Positions 8,697 through 18,069 of a stretch of 64,000 nt of DNA are shown here, piece by piece (position 1 is the first letter of the stretch; each line of letters begins with the position of its first letter). The DNA lies in NCBI GenBank assembly GCA_965223165.1, contig CBDCVQ010000009.1:540211-604210 (forward strand), given 5' to 3'. The position numbers were made by a program, and so were the translations under genes. The notes below the pieces were generated by a model, which saw nothing but the letters and a program-made list of their open reading frames with translations, had not been told where the DNA came from and did not search any database. The stretch is from JABDMH01 sp965223165. GTDB lineage: Bacteria; Bacteroidota; Bacteroidia; Chitinophagales; Saprospiraceae.

Positions 8697-9866
8697 ATGG
8701 TCTTGATCGAAGTGATTATTGCCCTGTCCTTTGTTTTCTTCTTACTCAGCGTCTTGGTGTCAGGCCTGCAGGAGGCATTTGCGATATTGCTAAACAAGCG
8801 TGGCCGCGAGTTACAGCGAGCCGTAGGACTGATACTGGACCAGCTGGGGCCCAATTTGTCCAAGGACTTCTTTGACCATCCCCGTATTCGAGCATTGGCG
8901 GAAAGGCCTAAATCTGATTCCATTCGTGGAGGTGGTCTCCATCTCATCAATTTCTTCCGCCGCAGTAAATTCAAGCATTCCTTCCCCCCTTCGTACATTG
9001 ATCAAAAGTCCTTTGCCAGGGCATTGTCAGATATCATGGTCATGGGCAGGGACCTCAGGACTACCGATGGACTACCGGACCTGGTTTCGCTGCAGGAGCT
9101 CTATATCGTACTCGAGTCGCTGGACTACAACAACTTCCGAAATTTTGAATCCCTCCAAGCCAGTGGTCCCGTACCCTCTCCACGCGCCAAGGAGATCTGG
9201 GACAAGTTGGCCGGAGTCGCAGATGAGGCGTCGTTTGTCAAAGTAAAGAGCGAATTACTGAACAAGTTAAAGCGTGACATCGAAGCTGACCAGTTGACTT
9301 CCCCCGCAGACGGCAAATACTTCGAAAAACTAAGATCAAGATTGCTCACCAAACCCGCGAGTGAAGCCACCGACGTCATCGACCTATTTTTGCTTCACAA
9401 TGATACGTTGGATGGCTGGCTGAAGAATACCGAGGAGTGGTTTGATCGATATATGGACCGCGTCAGTGGCTGGTACAAAAAACGCAGTCACACCAATGTA
9501 TTCTGGATCAGCGTGGCCCTGGTGATCATGTTTAATCTGGACGCTATTCAAATGACCAAAATAATCTATCACGATGCCAGTGTCCGAGCCGCACTGGTCG
9601 CCCAAGCAGACCTATTTGTAGACAGCACGCTGACCATAGACTCCATTTTGGCCGAACCATTTGCTTTTTTCGAACAGATTATGGCGCTAGATGTGGCGTG
9701 GAAGGATCTCAAAAATCACCTGCCGGGCTGGCTATTGACCATCATGGCAATGTCCCTGGGAGCTCCATTTTGGTTTGATATGTTTAGTCGCTTTGCCCGT
9801 CTGCGAGGGACGGGTCCCAAGCCGGCAGCAACAACTAATGAAGGAGGCACTGACGATACTAGCTGA
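8697..9866 (+). CDS. Membrane protein of unknown function, partner of the M19-like gene
   Basis: 389 residues. Residues 1-25 are a hydrophobic anchor (VIIALSFVFFLLSVLVSG). A soluble, helix-rich, charged middle follows. Hydrophobic segments recur near residue 260 (NVFWISVALVIMFNL) and 340-365 (LLTIMAMSLGAPFWFDMF). The tail is polar. I recognise no family. Its position 15 bp after the dipeptidase-like gene suggests co-transcription and perhaps a shared job at the membrane. Confidence 0.75.
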   Translation: MVLIEVIIALSFVFFLLSVLVSGLQEAFAILLNKRGRELQRAVGLILDQLGPNLSKDFFDHPRIRALAERPKSDSIRGGGLHLINFFRRSKFKHSFPPSYIDQKSFARALSDIMVMGRDLRTTDGLPDLVSLQELYIVLESLDYNNFRNFESLQASGPVPSPRAKEIWDKLAGVADEASFVKVKSELLNKLKRDIEADQLTSPADGKYFEKLRSRLLTKPASEATDVIDLFLLHNDTLDGWLKNTEEWFDRYMDRVSGWYKKRSHTNVFWISVALVIMFNLDAIQMTKIIYHDASVRAALVAQADLFVDSTLTIDSILAEPFAFFEQIMALDVAWKDLKNHLPGWLLTIMAMSLGAPFWFDMFSRFARLRGTGPKPAATTNEGGTDDTS

Positions 9867-10201
9867 TCATCCTAGTCTTCGCAGCACCTTCGCCAGTCTC
9901 CTTTTTTTGCTGTCTTTCTCCACATTGGAGCAAGGAAAGGAGAGCCGTCAGTCTTTCTAATCGGTTCAAATAATACGGCTTGAAATTATTATGGTCCAAC
10001 ATTACGAATAATGGCGACATTTTTGACAAATCTGGCTACAACCCACACCTCCCCAATGCTTGGGATAGGCATGCCCTCCCAAAGTTTGCATACGACTCTC
10101 CGCTAGCCTATGTGCGTTTGGGTAACTGGGGGATTTTGACGTACTTGGAGCACAGAGCGAATCCTGGCTGCCAATGAATCGGCCGTGGCGACCACAGGAC
10201 T
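9867..10201. other. 335-bp gap without a convincing gene
   Basis: Near its start TCTCCTTT (9898-9905) pairs with AAAGGAGA (9937-9944), with a nested CTCC/GGAG hairpin inside, a possible terminator for the upstream operon though without a T-run. A 65-codon frame at 9980-10177 has no recognisable motif and I do not call it a gene. Confidence 0.4.
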
Positions 10202-11704
10202 ATGAACCGTACCACCCTGCCAAAAGTATCAGACCAACTAGAGGACCAATCGGAGCTACAAGCATTTGGTTACAAGCAGCAGCTGGCTCGCACGATGGGC
10301 AAGTTCTCTAGCTTTGCCATTTCCTTTTCGCTCATCTCGATTATCACGGGCATTTTTGCCAATTTTTCCTTTGGTATACAGCAGGTCGGCGGGCAGTTAT
10401 TGTGGTCATGGTCACTGGTAGGTGTGGGGCAGCTATTAGTAGCCCTGGTCATGGCAGACCTGGCCGGCCGATTCCCCTTGGCGGGCTATGGTTATCAATG
10501 GACGAGCAGATTGACCAATTCGCATTTTGGCTATTTCGTGGGATGGTTGCTTTTGATGCAGTTTATCACGGGCTTTCCTGGTGTCTGTCAAGCCTTCGCC
10601 TCTACGCTGCAGGGCTTTATTCCTGCTACGACCGGTGACAACTGGTTCGTCACATGGATCACGATAGGCGTGATCACGTTGACGACCGTGATCCATCTTT
10701 TTGGCATTCGAATCGTCTCACTGGTCAATGACGCCGGTGTCTATGCCGAAATTGTTGGCGTTATCTTCATCATTCTCGTGCTCAGTGGGGCCTGGCTGGC
10801 CGCGGGAGAATACGACTTTAGCATCGTCTTTCAAGGTGCCGCCGACGACAATCGTGGTCTGACCATGTCGGCTTTCGCGCTGTCCCTGCTTGTGGGAGCA
10901 TGGTGCCTGACAGGTTTTGAGGCGGCAGCGGACCTCGCAGAAGAGACGCATGAGCCTAGAAAGACGGTGCCCCGGGCCGTCATATTTTCGCAGGTTAGTG
11001 CGGCCTTGGCAGGATTTCTCATGATAGCGATTTTCTTGTTGTTGGCCGGTGACCTCAACTCGATACAGCATGCGTCAAGTCCGTTGATATCGATCCTCCA
11101 ACAGCAGCTAGGTACCAGCATCACGTCCTTCATTGGCATCATCATCTTGCTCTCCATTTTTGCCTGTGGGGTAGCTTGCATGGCCACTGCCACAAGACTG
11201 ATTTATTCCCTGGCCAGAGACAACATGTTGCCCTTGAGTGATCACCTGATGAAGGTGGACGATCGTTCAAAGAGTCCTCGCAACGCTTCCATCGCGGTGT
11301 GGGCGTTGGCCTGCGTCTTTGTCCTGCTCGTGCGTAAGCTGGCTATGATCACCAACATTTCTGCCGTAGCCGGATATCTCGGATACTGCGGCATATTATG
11401 GGCTACGATCCGTACCACCAAACTGGAGCAGTCTAATCATGGATTTTCACTGGGTCGCTGGCGCCATGTGATACAATGGGTAGCTTTGCTTTGGACGGCC
11501 AGCGTGGTGGCTGCCCTCACACTGCCAGCCACCCAAATCGAAGGTATGGAGGAGACTCATCTACCAGCGAAGTCGACCTTTCTTGCTCTCTCGGTAGGGG
11601 CAATTATTTATTTCGCGACCATCCGGTCAAGAATAAGACGGGGAGTGGCAGGACCTCCACAACCCGCTGCATCTTTGCAAACGAAAGGCAGCCGAACCAA
11701 ATAA
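10202..11704 (+). CDS. APC-superfamily amino acid permease
   Basis: 500 residues with about twelve hydrophobic segments. TM1 carries the broken-helix pattern of the amino acid-polyamine-organocation family (FAISFSLISIITGIFANF) and a GxxG-type loop follows (GVGQLLVALVMADLAGRFPL). TM6-region GAWCLTGFEAAADLAEET is the conserved substrate-site segment. The closest subgroup by eye is the GABA/choline-type permeases. It should import an amino acid or amine with protons. A dehydrogenase-like gene follows after 15 bp, so the pair may import and process the same compound. Confidence 0.88.
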   Translation: MNRTTLPKVSDQLEDQSELQAFGYKQQLARTMGKFSSFAISFSLISIITGIFANFSFGIQQVGGQLLWSWSLVGVGQLLVALVMADLAGRFPLAGYGYQWTSRLTNSHFGYFVGWLLLMQFITGFPGVCQAFASTLQGFIPATTGDNWFVTWITIGVITLTTVIHLFGIRIVSLVNDAGVYAEIVGVIFIILVLSGAWLAAGEYDFSIVFQGAADDNRGLTMSAFALSLLVGAWCLTGFEAAADLAEETHEPRKTVPRAVIFSQVSAALAGFLMIAIFLLLAGDLNSIQHASSPLISILQQQLGTSITSFIGIIILLSIFACGVACMATATRLIYSLARDNMLPLSDHLMKVDDRSKSPRNASIAVWALACVFVLLVRKLAMITNISAVAGYLGYCGILWATIRTTKLEQSNHGFSLGRWRHVIQWVALLWTASVVAALTLPATQIEGMEETHLPAKSTFLALSVGAIIYFATIRSRIRRGVAGPPQPAASLQTKGSRTK

Positions 11705-11719
11705 CACAATACTTTTTGC

Positions 11720-12745
11720 ATGATTCATATCGAAGGACAAACGAATGTAGCGTCCCTCCGTCTAGGGAGTGGGACGGTAAAGAACCTGGGCAATGAACTC
11801 GGGAAATATGTGGTAACCACCATGGAGATTCCGTGGAAGGTCACATCGAAGCACCTGGGCAGAGCCCCGGAAAAGGTAATCATGGTACCTACCATGGAAG
11901 AGACCTGGCTAGAAAAGGAGGTGGAGGCTCTACCAGACTGTGATACTATTGTAGGGATCGGCGGAGGACAAGCGATCGATGCAGCGAAGTACATTAGTTG
12001 GCGAAAAGGTGTGAGATTGGTATCAGCACCTACGATTCTCAGTGTAGATGCCTTTGTGACACCAGCCGCCGGTATCCGTCGTGATCACGAGGTCTTCTAC
12101 GTTGGGGAAGCGACCCCCGATCCGTTGATCATAGATTATGATGTGCTCCGGACCGCTCCCAAGACTTTAAATATTGCTGGCGTGGGAGATCTACTGTCCA
12201 TGCACACTGCCTGTCAAGATTGGATTATTGCCCATCGGGCTGGCACATCTGAATTTCCCTTTTCCCAGGCCAGCATTGAGGGTGCCCAGGACATACTAGA
12301 GGACATTTACAATCTGCTGGGAGATATCCGCGACAATACCGATCTCGGCCTCCGTGCCATTGTAGAAGGGTATATGCGTCTTAATACGATCTGTCTGCCC
12401 AACGGACACTACCGTATCGAGGAAGGCTCAGAACATTATGTTTTTTATGAGCTTGAAGAGCGGCTGGAAAGATCCTTTGTGCATGGTCATATCATCGGGC
12501 TGGGTATATACCTGATGAGTCACCTGCAGCAGAACAAATTTGATTTTATCAGAGAAGTCATGGATGATGTCGAGCTGGACTATCAACCGCGAGACATGCA
12601 AATCGTCCGAACCGATCTGACGGCATCGCTACGCAACCTGCGCAGCTATGTCTCTGCTAGGGACAACCTCTGGTATACGATCATCGACGATGTGGAGATC
12701 ACCGACGATTGGATCGAGGAGGCCTTCGGGGGGTTGCGGTTTTAA
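11720..12745 (+). CDS. Glycerol-1-phosphate dehydrogenase-like (iron/zinc alcohol dehydrogenase fold)
   Basis: 341 residues. GIGGGQAID (79-87) is the NAD(P)-binding motif of the dehydroquinate synthase/glycerol dehydrogenase fold. SAPTILSVDAF and GVGDLLS (Asp157), SEH (His239) and FVHGH (His255) supply the three metal ligands in the order found in sn-glycerol-1-phosphate dehydrogenases and their bacterial AraM-type relatives. The reaction would be NAD(P)H-dependent reduction of dihydroxyacetone phosphate or a similar keto compound. It follows an APC permease by 15 bp in an apparent operon, which does not obviously fit lipid synthesis, so another polyol or keto substrate is possible. Confidence 0.8.
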   Translation: MIHIEGQTNVASLRLGSGTVKNLGNELGKYVVTTMEIPWKVTSKHLGRAPEKVIMVPTMEETWLEKEVEALPDCDTIVGIGGGQAIDAAKYISWRKGVRLVSAPTILSVDAFVTPAAGIRRDHEVFYVGEATPDPLIIDYDVLRTAPKTLNIAGVGDLLSMHTACQDWIIAHRAGTSEFPFSQASIEGAQDILEDIYNLLGDIRDNTDLGLRAIVEGYMRLNTICLPNGHYRIEEGSEHYVFYELEERLERSFVHGHIIGLGIYLMSHLQQNKFDFIREVMDDVELDYQPRDMQIVRTDLTASLRNLRSYVSARDNLWYTIIDDVEITDDWIEEAFGGLRF

Positions 12746-13005
12746 GAAAACCTCCTGCACAAGCACCAGGCCCCAACTCCAAGAATGATGAGAGTCGGTC
12801 TGAGGCTCCCGAAAACCAGGCAATGAAGATGGTCACAACAACCCGGTAATCGACGCCTATCGGGGTCATGCCTTGCATTGATGACCAAATGGTCTCCCAT
12901 GTCAAAATACTTTCCTGTAGAGCAATTGTAACTGCCTACGGTCAATAGAAGGGTCGCTCTGCACTCGTATAGAAGAGTAGTACCTACGCCAAGCACCAGT
13001 CCATT

Positions 13006-15870
13006 ATGCGGAATCTTCTCTTGACCTGTCCCTTCGGTTTTTTTGTCCCACTCCAGGGTCTTAGATGGCCATCGATATCGCTAAGCGCTAACACGAGGAG
13101 TCTCGTTGTCAGCCTGAGTCTGATTTGTTTTTACTTTGCAAGTCCGGCGCAGGAGATTGAAGTGGCTTTCATCCAATTTCAGGGATGTACCGGCCAGATC
13201 CGCCCGGAGGTTATATGCGTTTACACCCATTGTGGTGTCAATGTAGATGATGTGAGCATCCAGCTGGACCCGAGATATTCCCCGGACCGCTTGGGAATCA
13301 ACGGGAACCTAAATGTCGCAGGTGGAGCCTGTGGCTGGGCTGAAGGCGACACCTCCAGGTTTCAGGGATGCAATTTCAGGAGCTTGGGCCCCGGAGAGTT
13401 TCTGCCGGCAAGTTCGTTTCTGGTGATCCAAATGACCGCCAATCCCTCGGACAATCATTGGGTGGGTAGGGACTGTGAGAATCTCCAGTCCACGTATGTG
13501 ATCAAGAACAGCTGCACCAGAACTGAAGATGCATTCCCTGATATCCCTTGGCAAGATTCGGTGGCCATTGTCGTCTCCACTCCCACCACCATGCGTCGGA
13601 TCCTGGTGAAGAACGAAGGACGACGAGACATCACCTCACCCATCGAGTACTGGATGGCGGACAGCAATCATGAATTGCGAGGCCAAGCCTGTGGCAACCA
13701 AAAGGTTATTCCGCAGATTCACTTTTATCCGCCTCAACTGCAGGTGAGTAGTGTCGTGGTAGAACAGCCATCTTGCGGCTCGGATTCGGGTGAGATTCGA
13801 ATCACTGCTAGCTCAAACGCATCGGAATACTCCATCGACGGTGGGCGCACCTGGTCACAAGACCCCATCTTTACGAATCTCGCGGCCGGGATCTACAAGA
13901 TCAGAGTACGGGCTGCCGGCCTGGGGTGCGTTGTGGATTGGTACCGCGATGTCCGGCTGGATCCTGCCATGACTTCTGACCATGTGATAGTATTTTGGCG
14001 AATACTTCCGGACTCGGTGTGCGGGGGCCGAGAGGCTGAGCTTCATGTAGGTTTTATCCTCAGTCATCCCGACCCACCTGTAGACACGAGTAGGTATGAA
14101 TTCTCCATCGACGGCGGGCAGAACTATCAAGACTCCTGGCGATTCTTGGTCCGACGCGAGGGAAACTATCAGGTAGCCATCCGGGATAGGTCAAATCCCG
14201 ACTGCGTCATATCTGTCGATTGGCAACTGGGTGATCCCCCAGAGCCACCCATTATAGTGGGGCTCACCCAGGACTCCTTGGGATTCTGCCAATCCTCGTT
14301 TGAGATCGATGCAATTGGTACAGATCTAGAATTTTCGCTGGACAATCAAATTTTCCAGGACTCGCCTGTCTTTCCCGTCAGGGACGATACCACGTTGACA
14401 GTCTATGCTCGACTGTCAAGAGACAAGAACTGCCTTGATTCGTCGCAGGTGACTGTGGAGACCATTGAACCCTTGCAAGGTAAGGTCGAGGTAAGCGCCG
14501 ACAGTGTGATTGCTACAGTTTTGTCTGGCTCTGCCGGACCTTACACCTTCCGTTGGTCCAATGGTGCTGTGGGGCCTGGACTGTACCTCCCAGATCTGGC
14601 CAGTGGTGAGCACTATGTGACTATCACAGATAGATGGGGCTGCAAGCTGGTCTACTCTTACGTAAAGGATGCACCCTGTGCTTTTCCGGTGGTGGACTCT
14701 GTCCACAGTCCAGGCTGTGCCATCGCTGACGGCAGTATTCATCTCACCAACCTGGGCCCAGATTCATTGTCATATGATTGGAGCGTCGACCGCTTTGATG
14801 GCAACTCCTACATGGATCATCTTGGCCCCGGCCTATATCAAGTCACCCTGCGATATGGTGCCAACTGTGAAACCACCCGGAGCTATCATCTGGGGATCGA
14901 CAACCCCACCAAAGTATTCGTCAATGTCGAACCCATCACCTGTCAGCAACAAAACGGTAAGTTGAGCGTGAGTCAAGTTGAGGGCGGGCAGAGGCCCTTC
15001 ACCCTTCATCCCTGGGGCGTGACCTTTGACTCCATACTGACGATGGACGGTTTGGCCGTTGGCACCCATTCCTATGTGCTCACTGATGCCACCGGATGCT
15101 CCTATCGTGACACATTTGAGATTGAGGATCACAGACAGAATATCATGGTTGATTTCACTATTGATCAACCGGACTGCATCGACGAACACGGTTCCTTCGA
15201 AATTAGTCAAATCACTGGTGGAACTAAACCTTACACGCTGGATCTCAACGGGTCTTCGTCCGACATCGGCACGGTCACTTTAGATCTGCCAGAGGGTAAG
15301 CATGTCTTCTCTGTCTTTGATCAAAATGGCTGCTTTGTCACAGATAGCTTCTCGATCAAAAAAACCAAGGTAAAACTTGACATCATCGCCGATACCACTA
15401 CTCTGCCTGGTGTCCCGGTCCACTTAGCCGCCTACCTGGACACGTCCGATCTGCATGAATACTTCTGGGCTTCGGATCAAGAAATCTTATGCCGATGTAC
15501 GAGCTATTGGACCCTACCTACCAAGTCTTCCCACTACCAATTCACAGCCACACATGATAATGGATGCTCGCAAACACAGACCGTATACGTCACGGTGGCC
15601 CAAGAGAAGAGGATATTTATTCCCAACGCATTCACACCAAACGCAGATAACCGGAACGATGTACTCGAAGTCTACCTACCGGAAGGTATCGAGCTGTTAC
15701 AATTTGACATTTTTGATCGCTGGGGCAATATTTGCTACCGGACGCTTGATCGGGTCAGTTGGCATGGACAAGAGATGCAGGCTGGGACGTATGTCTATCA
15801 AGGCAGATTTCGGGACAATCTAACGGGCGAGTTCCATCTGAAGACCGGCACGATTCAGTTGATGCGCTAA
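13006..15870 (+). CDS. Secreted SprB-repeat protein with gliding-motility/type B T9SS C-terminal domain
   Basis: 954 residues. A hydrophobic export signal lies at ~33-48 (LVVSLSLICFYFASPAQ), preceded by an unusually long N-terminus, so a later start is possible. The body has cysteine-rich SprB-like repeats, for example EYSIDGGRTWSQDP, EFSIDGGQNYQDS, GPYTFRWSNG and GGTKPYTLDLNG, each closing with a DxxGC-type turn. The last ~85 residues (IFIPNAFTPNADNRND ... DIFDRWGN ... GTYVYQGRF) are the CHU_C/gliding-associated domain that directs export by the type IX system and attachment by the type B route. Likely a cell-surface adhesin or gliding component. Monocistronic. Confidence 0.9.
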   Translation: MRNLLLTCPFGFFVPLQGLRWPSISLSANTRSLVVSLSLICFYFASPAQEIEVAFIQFQGCTGQIRPEVICVYTHCGVNVDDVSIQLDPRYSPDRLGINGNLNVAGGACGWAEGDTSRFQGCNFRSLGPGEFLPASSFLVIQMTANPSDNHWVGRDCENLQSTYVIKNSCTRTEDAFPDIPWQDSVAIVVSTPTTMRRILVKNEGRRDITSPIEYWMADSNHELRGQACGNQKVIPQIHFYPPQLQVSSVVVEQPSCGSDSGEIRITASSNASEYSIDGGRTWSQDPIFTNLAAGIYKIRVRAAGLGCVVDWYRDVRLDPAMTSDHVIVFWRILPDSVCGGREAELHVGFILSHPDPPVDTSRYEFSIDGGQNYQDSWRFLVRREGNYQVAIRDRSNPDCVISVDWQLGDPPEPPIIVGLTQDSLGFCQSSFEIDAIGTDLEFSLDNQIFQDSPVFPVRDDTTLTVYARLSRDKNCLDSSQVTVETIEPLQGKVEVSADSVIATVLSGSAGPYTFRWSNGAVGPGLYLPDLASGEHYVTITDRWGCKLVYSYVKDAPCAFPVVDSVHSPGCAIADGSIHLTNLGPDSLSYDWSVDRFDGNSYMDHLGPGLYQVTLRYGANCETTRSYHLGIDNPTKVFVNVEPITCQQQNGKLSVSQVEGGQRPFTLHPWGVTFDSILTMDGLAVGTHSYVLTDATGCSYRDTFEIEDHRQNIMVDFTIDQPDCIDEHGSFEISQITGGTKPYTLDLNGSSSDIGTVTLDLPEGKHVFSVFDQNGCFVTDSFSIKKTKVKLDIIADTTTLPGVPVHLAAYLDTSDLHEYFWASDQEILCRCTSYWTLPTKSSHYQFTATHDNGCSQTQTVYVTVAQEKRIFIPNAFTPNADNRNDVLEVYLPEGIELLQFDIFDRWGNICYRTLDRVSWHGQEMQAGTYVYQGRFRDNLTGEFHLKTGTIQLMR

Positions 15871-16036
15871 TTCACTCAACACCCTTGGCCTTTAACCATT
15901 ACCGATAGCTTTAGCCAGTTTCGAACTACATGAGCCCTGACAATCTCAAAAAATTGTTACCTTAAGAACAACAGCCCTATTCACTGACTCTAAAAAACCA
16001 GTCTCGTATGCCGTCATTCGAGACGCCTGTAGTATC

Positions 16037-17191
16037 ATGGCCACTCAAAAAATGGACAACCAGTCGCTGATATTTATTCCTGATATCAGCGGCTTCACAA
16101 AGTTTGTCAACAACACTGAAATCAATCACGCCAAACATATCATCGAGGAACTCCTGGAAGTAATCATCGACGCCAACGAAATCGGTCTGGAGCTTTCGGA
16201 GATAGAAGGAGATGCACTGCTCTTTTATCGTAGGGGTAAAGCGCCCACGGCGGCTGAATTGTTGGCCCAGGTCCAACGGATGTATGTCAAGTTTCACGGA
16301 CACTTGAAGCGGTATGAAACGGCCCGCATCTGTAGTTGCGGGGCCTGTTGTCAGACCAATGATCTTCGCTTGAAGTTTATCGCCCATTTTGGTGATGTGG
16401 CCGAAAAGCAAGTGAAGGATCGAAGCAAGCTATTTGGCAAGGATGTGATCGTGGCCCATCGACTGCTAAAGAATCAGGTAAAAAGCGATGAGTACAGCTT
16501 GTTCTCTGATAATCTGGTACGAGCCTGCGCTACCTGGATGAGCCTGCCTGAGGTGGCATGGTCTGATGTGACCCAAGGAGAAGAAGAATTGGACACAGGG
16601 ACCACCAAGTATTGTTTTGTAGAACTAGAGCCTCTCTCGTCCTATGTTCCTGAACCCAAGGTTGAAGACTATTCGATCAGCGGTGCCACCAAAAAGCTCA
16701 TGGAAAATGAACATGTGATCGAGGCCCCGATCGACTTGGCCTTTGACGTGCTGTCCGATCTGTCTTATCGCCATGAGTTTACAACAGGATTAGTCGGTAG
16801 CGACAGCCTCAGCGATAGCCTCACAAGGACTGGATCGACCCATCGCTGCGTATTTGGGGAGGACCAGAAAAATCCTTTCTTCGTATCGCACAATTTCACT
16901 TTCGAGCAGAGCAAGGTCACCTTTGTAGAGTCAAATCACAAGGATGGCCTGGTGATGGTCTGGTCTCTTACAGCCATAGGCAAGGGACTGACTCGAATGA
17001 ACCTAAGCATTTTTGTCAAACCCAATTTTATCAAGGAGCTACTTTTTAAGCTCATGCTGAAGAAGAAGTACATGGCCAACAACCAGCAAACCCTGTCCAA
17101 ATTCAATGAGAAGTGCAAGGAGCTAGTGGCAGAAGGAAAACAACATCGCAGCCAGATCGTGTTGCCGGAGGAAGTGCTCAAAGTAGCCTAA
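16037..17191 (+). CDS. DUF2652 (cyclase-like) plus SRPBCC domain protein
   Basis: 384 residues. Residues 1-~200 are a DUF2652 domain. Its IPDISGFTKF (Asp16) and EIEGDALLFY (Asp59) occupy the positions of the two metal-binding strands of class III nucleotide cyclases, so the fold is probably cyclase-like; activity is unproven. A cysteine cluster (C99, C101, C104, C105) could bind metal. From ~225 a second domain (HVIEAPIDLAFDVLSDLSYR) looks like an SRPBCC/START-like ligand-binding fold. No signal peptide; cytosolic. It stands alone between the SprB-repeat gene and a convergent ATPase. Confidence 0.82.
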   Translation: MATQKMDNQSLIFIPDISGFTKFVNNTEINHAKHIIEELLEVIIDANEIGLELSEIEGDALLFYRRGKAPTAAELLAQVQRMYVKFHGHLKRYETARICSCGACCQTNDLRLKFIAHFGDVAEKQVKDRSKLFGKDVIVAHRLLKNQVKSDEYSLFSDNLVRACATWMSLPEVAWSDVTQGEEELDTGTTKYCFVELEPLSSYVPEPKVEDYSISGATKKLMENEHVIEAPIDLAFDVLSDLSYRHEFTTGLVGSDSLSDSLTRTGSTHRCVFGEDQKNPFFVSHNFTFEQSKVTFVESNHKDGLVMVWSLTAIGKGLTRMNLSIFVKPNFIKELLFKLMLKKKYMANNQQTLSKFNEKCKELVAEGKQHRSQIVLPEEVLKVA

Positions 17192-17222
17192 ACAGCATTC
17201 TAACCCCACACCAAGCCCGACT

Positions 17223-17954
17223 TCACTCATCTGACATAAGAATCTCTACCATGCTCTGATGGTCCATCAAGAAACCACGTGTGATCTGATAATGCTCTGT
17301 GTCCTCATAAGCGACCTGTGTAATGCCCCGCTCACTAAACTCATAAATGGTTGCCTGCGGGTAGGCCAGCAATATGGGAGAGTGGGTGGCAATAATAAAC
17401 TGGGAATCTTGCTGCACCAACTGGTGTATGGCCGTGATCGCTGTCATCTGGCGGGTGGGTGACAATGCAGCTTCCGGTTCATCCAGGATGTAGAGACCAT
17501 TGCCCGAGAGTTTATGCAAGAGCGTGGCAAGCAGCGACTCTCCATGGGATTGTTCGTGCAAAGATCTACCCCCGTAACTCTTGAGATGTCCGACGTCGTC
17601 TATGTTGCTCGCCAAATTGTAGAAGCTCTCTGCTCGCAAAAAGAACCCGTCCCCCGGACTCTTGGGGCTTTTCACTAATCTCAGATACTTGTACAGCTGC
17701 GAGTGTGTCTCCCTGGTGTCAAATCTGGACCACCGGGTCCCCCCCTCCGCATTGTACCCATATGCCACGGCGATAGCCTCAATCAAGGTGGATTTTCCCG
17801 CTCCATTCTCGCCCACAAAAAAGGTAACATCGGGATGAAATTCGATCTGCTGGCATTGCTGGACGGCAGGAATATCAAATGGATATTTTTTGATCTTGGG
17901 GGGCTCGTCGTGCTCAAAAGCAAGTCGGCGTATATAAGGTCGGAGGGTGATCAT
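17223..17954 (-). CDS. Solo ABC-type/AAA ATPase (COG3910-like)
   Basis: 243 residues with the complete nucleotide-binding set: Walker A GENGAGKST (48-56), an ABC-like signature SHGES (136-140), Walker B YILDEPEAALSP (~155-166) and the H-loop ATHSP (189-193). There is no membrane domain and no long coiled coil, unlike transporters or SMC/Rad50 proteins. Relatives are known only as predicted ATPases. The gene is 115 bp from the stop of the FtsX permease gene on the same strand and convergent with the DUF2652 gene; no function follows from that. Confidence 0.85.
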   Translation of the reverse strand: MITLRPYIRRLAFEHDEPPKIKKYPFDIPAVQQCQQIEFHPDVTFFVGENGAGKSTLIEAIAVAYGYNAEGGTRWSRFDTRETHSQLYKYLRLVKSPKSPGDGFFLRAESFYNLASNIDDVGHLKSYGGRSLHEQSHGESLLATLLHKLSGNGLYILDEPEAALSPTRQMTAITAIHQLVQQDSQFIIATHSPILLAYPQATIYEFSERGITQVAYEDTEHYQITRGFLMDHQSMVEILMSDE

Positions 17955-18069
17955 CTCGCGGATAAGTCTGTGGGATTAAAAATAGCAAGAGGCGCCCAAT
18001 CGAGACGCCCCTTGACATGCAAAAAGTACTATATTTTAATGTTGCAGACTGCCCCTTTTTCCTATGACA

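Noticed and set aside
9980..10177. 65-codon frame before the APC permease
   Set aside because: No recognisable feature or clear ribosome-binding site.
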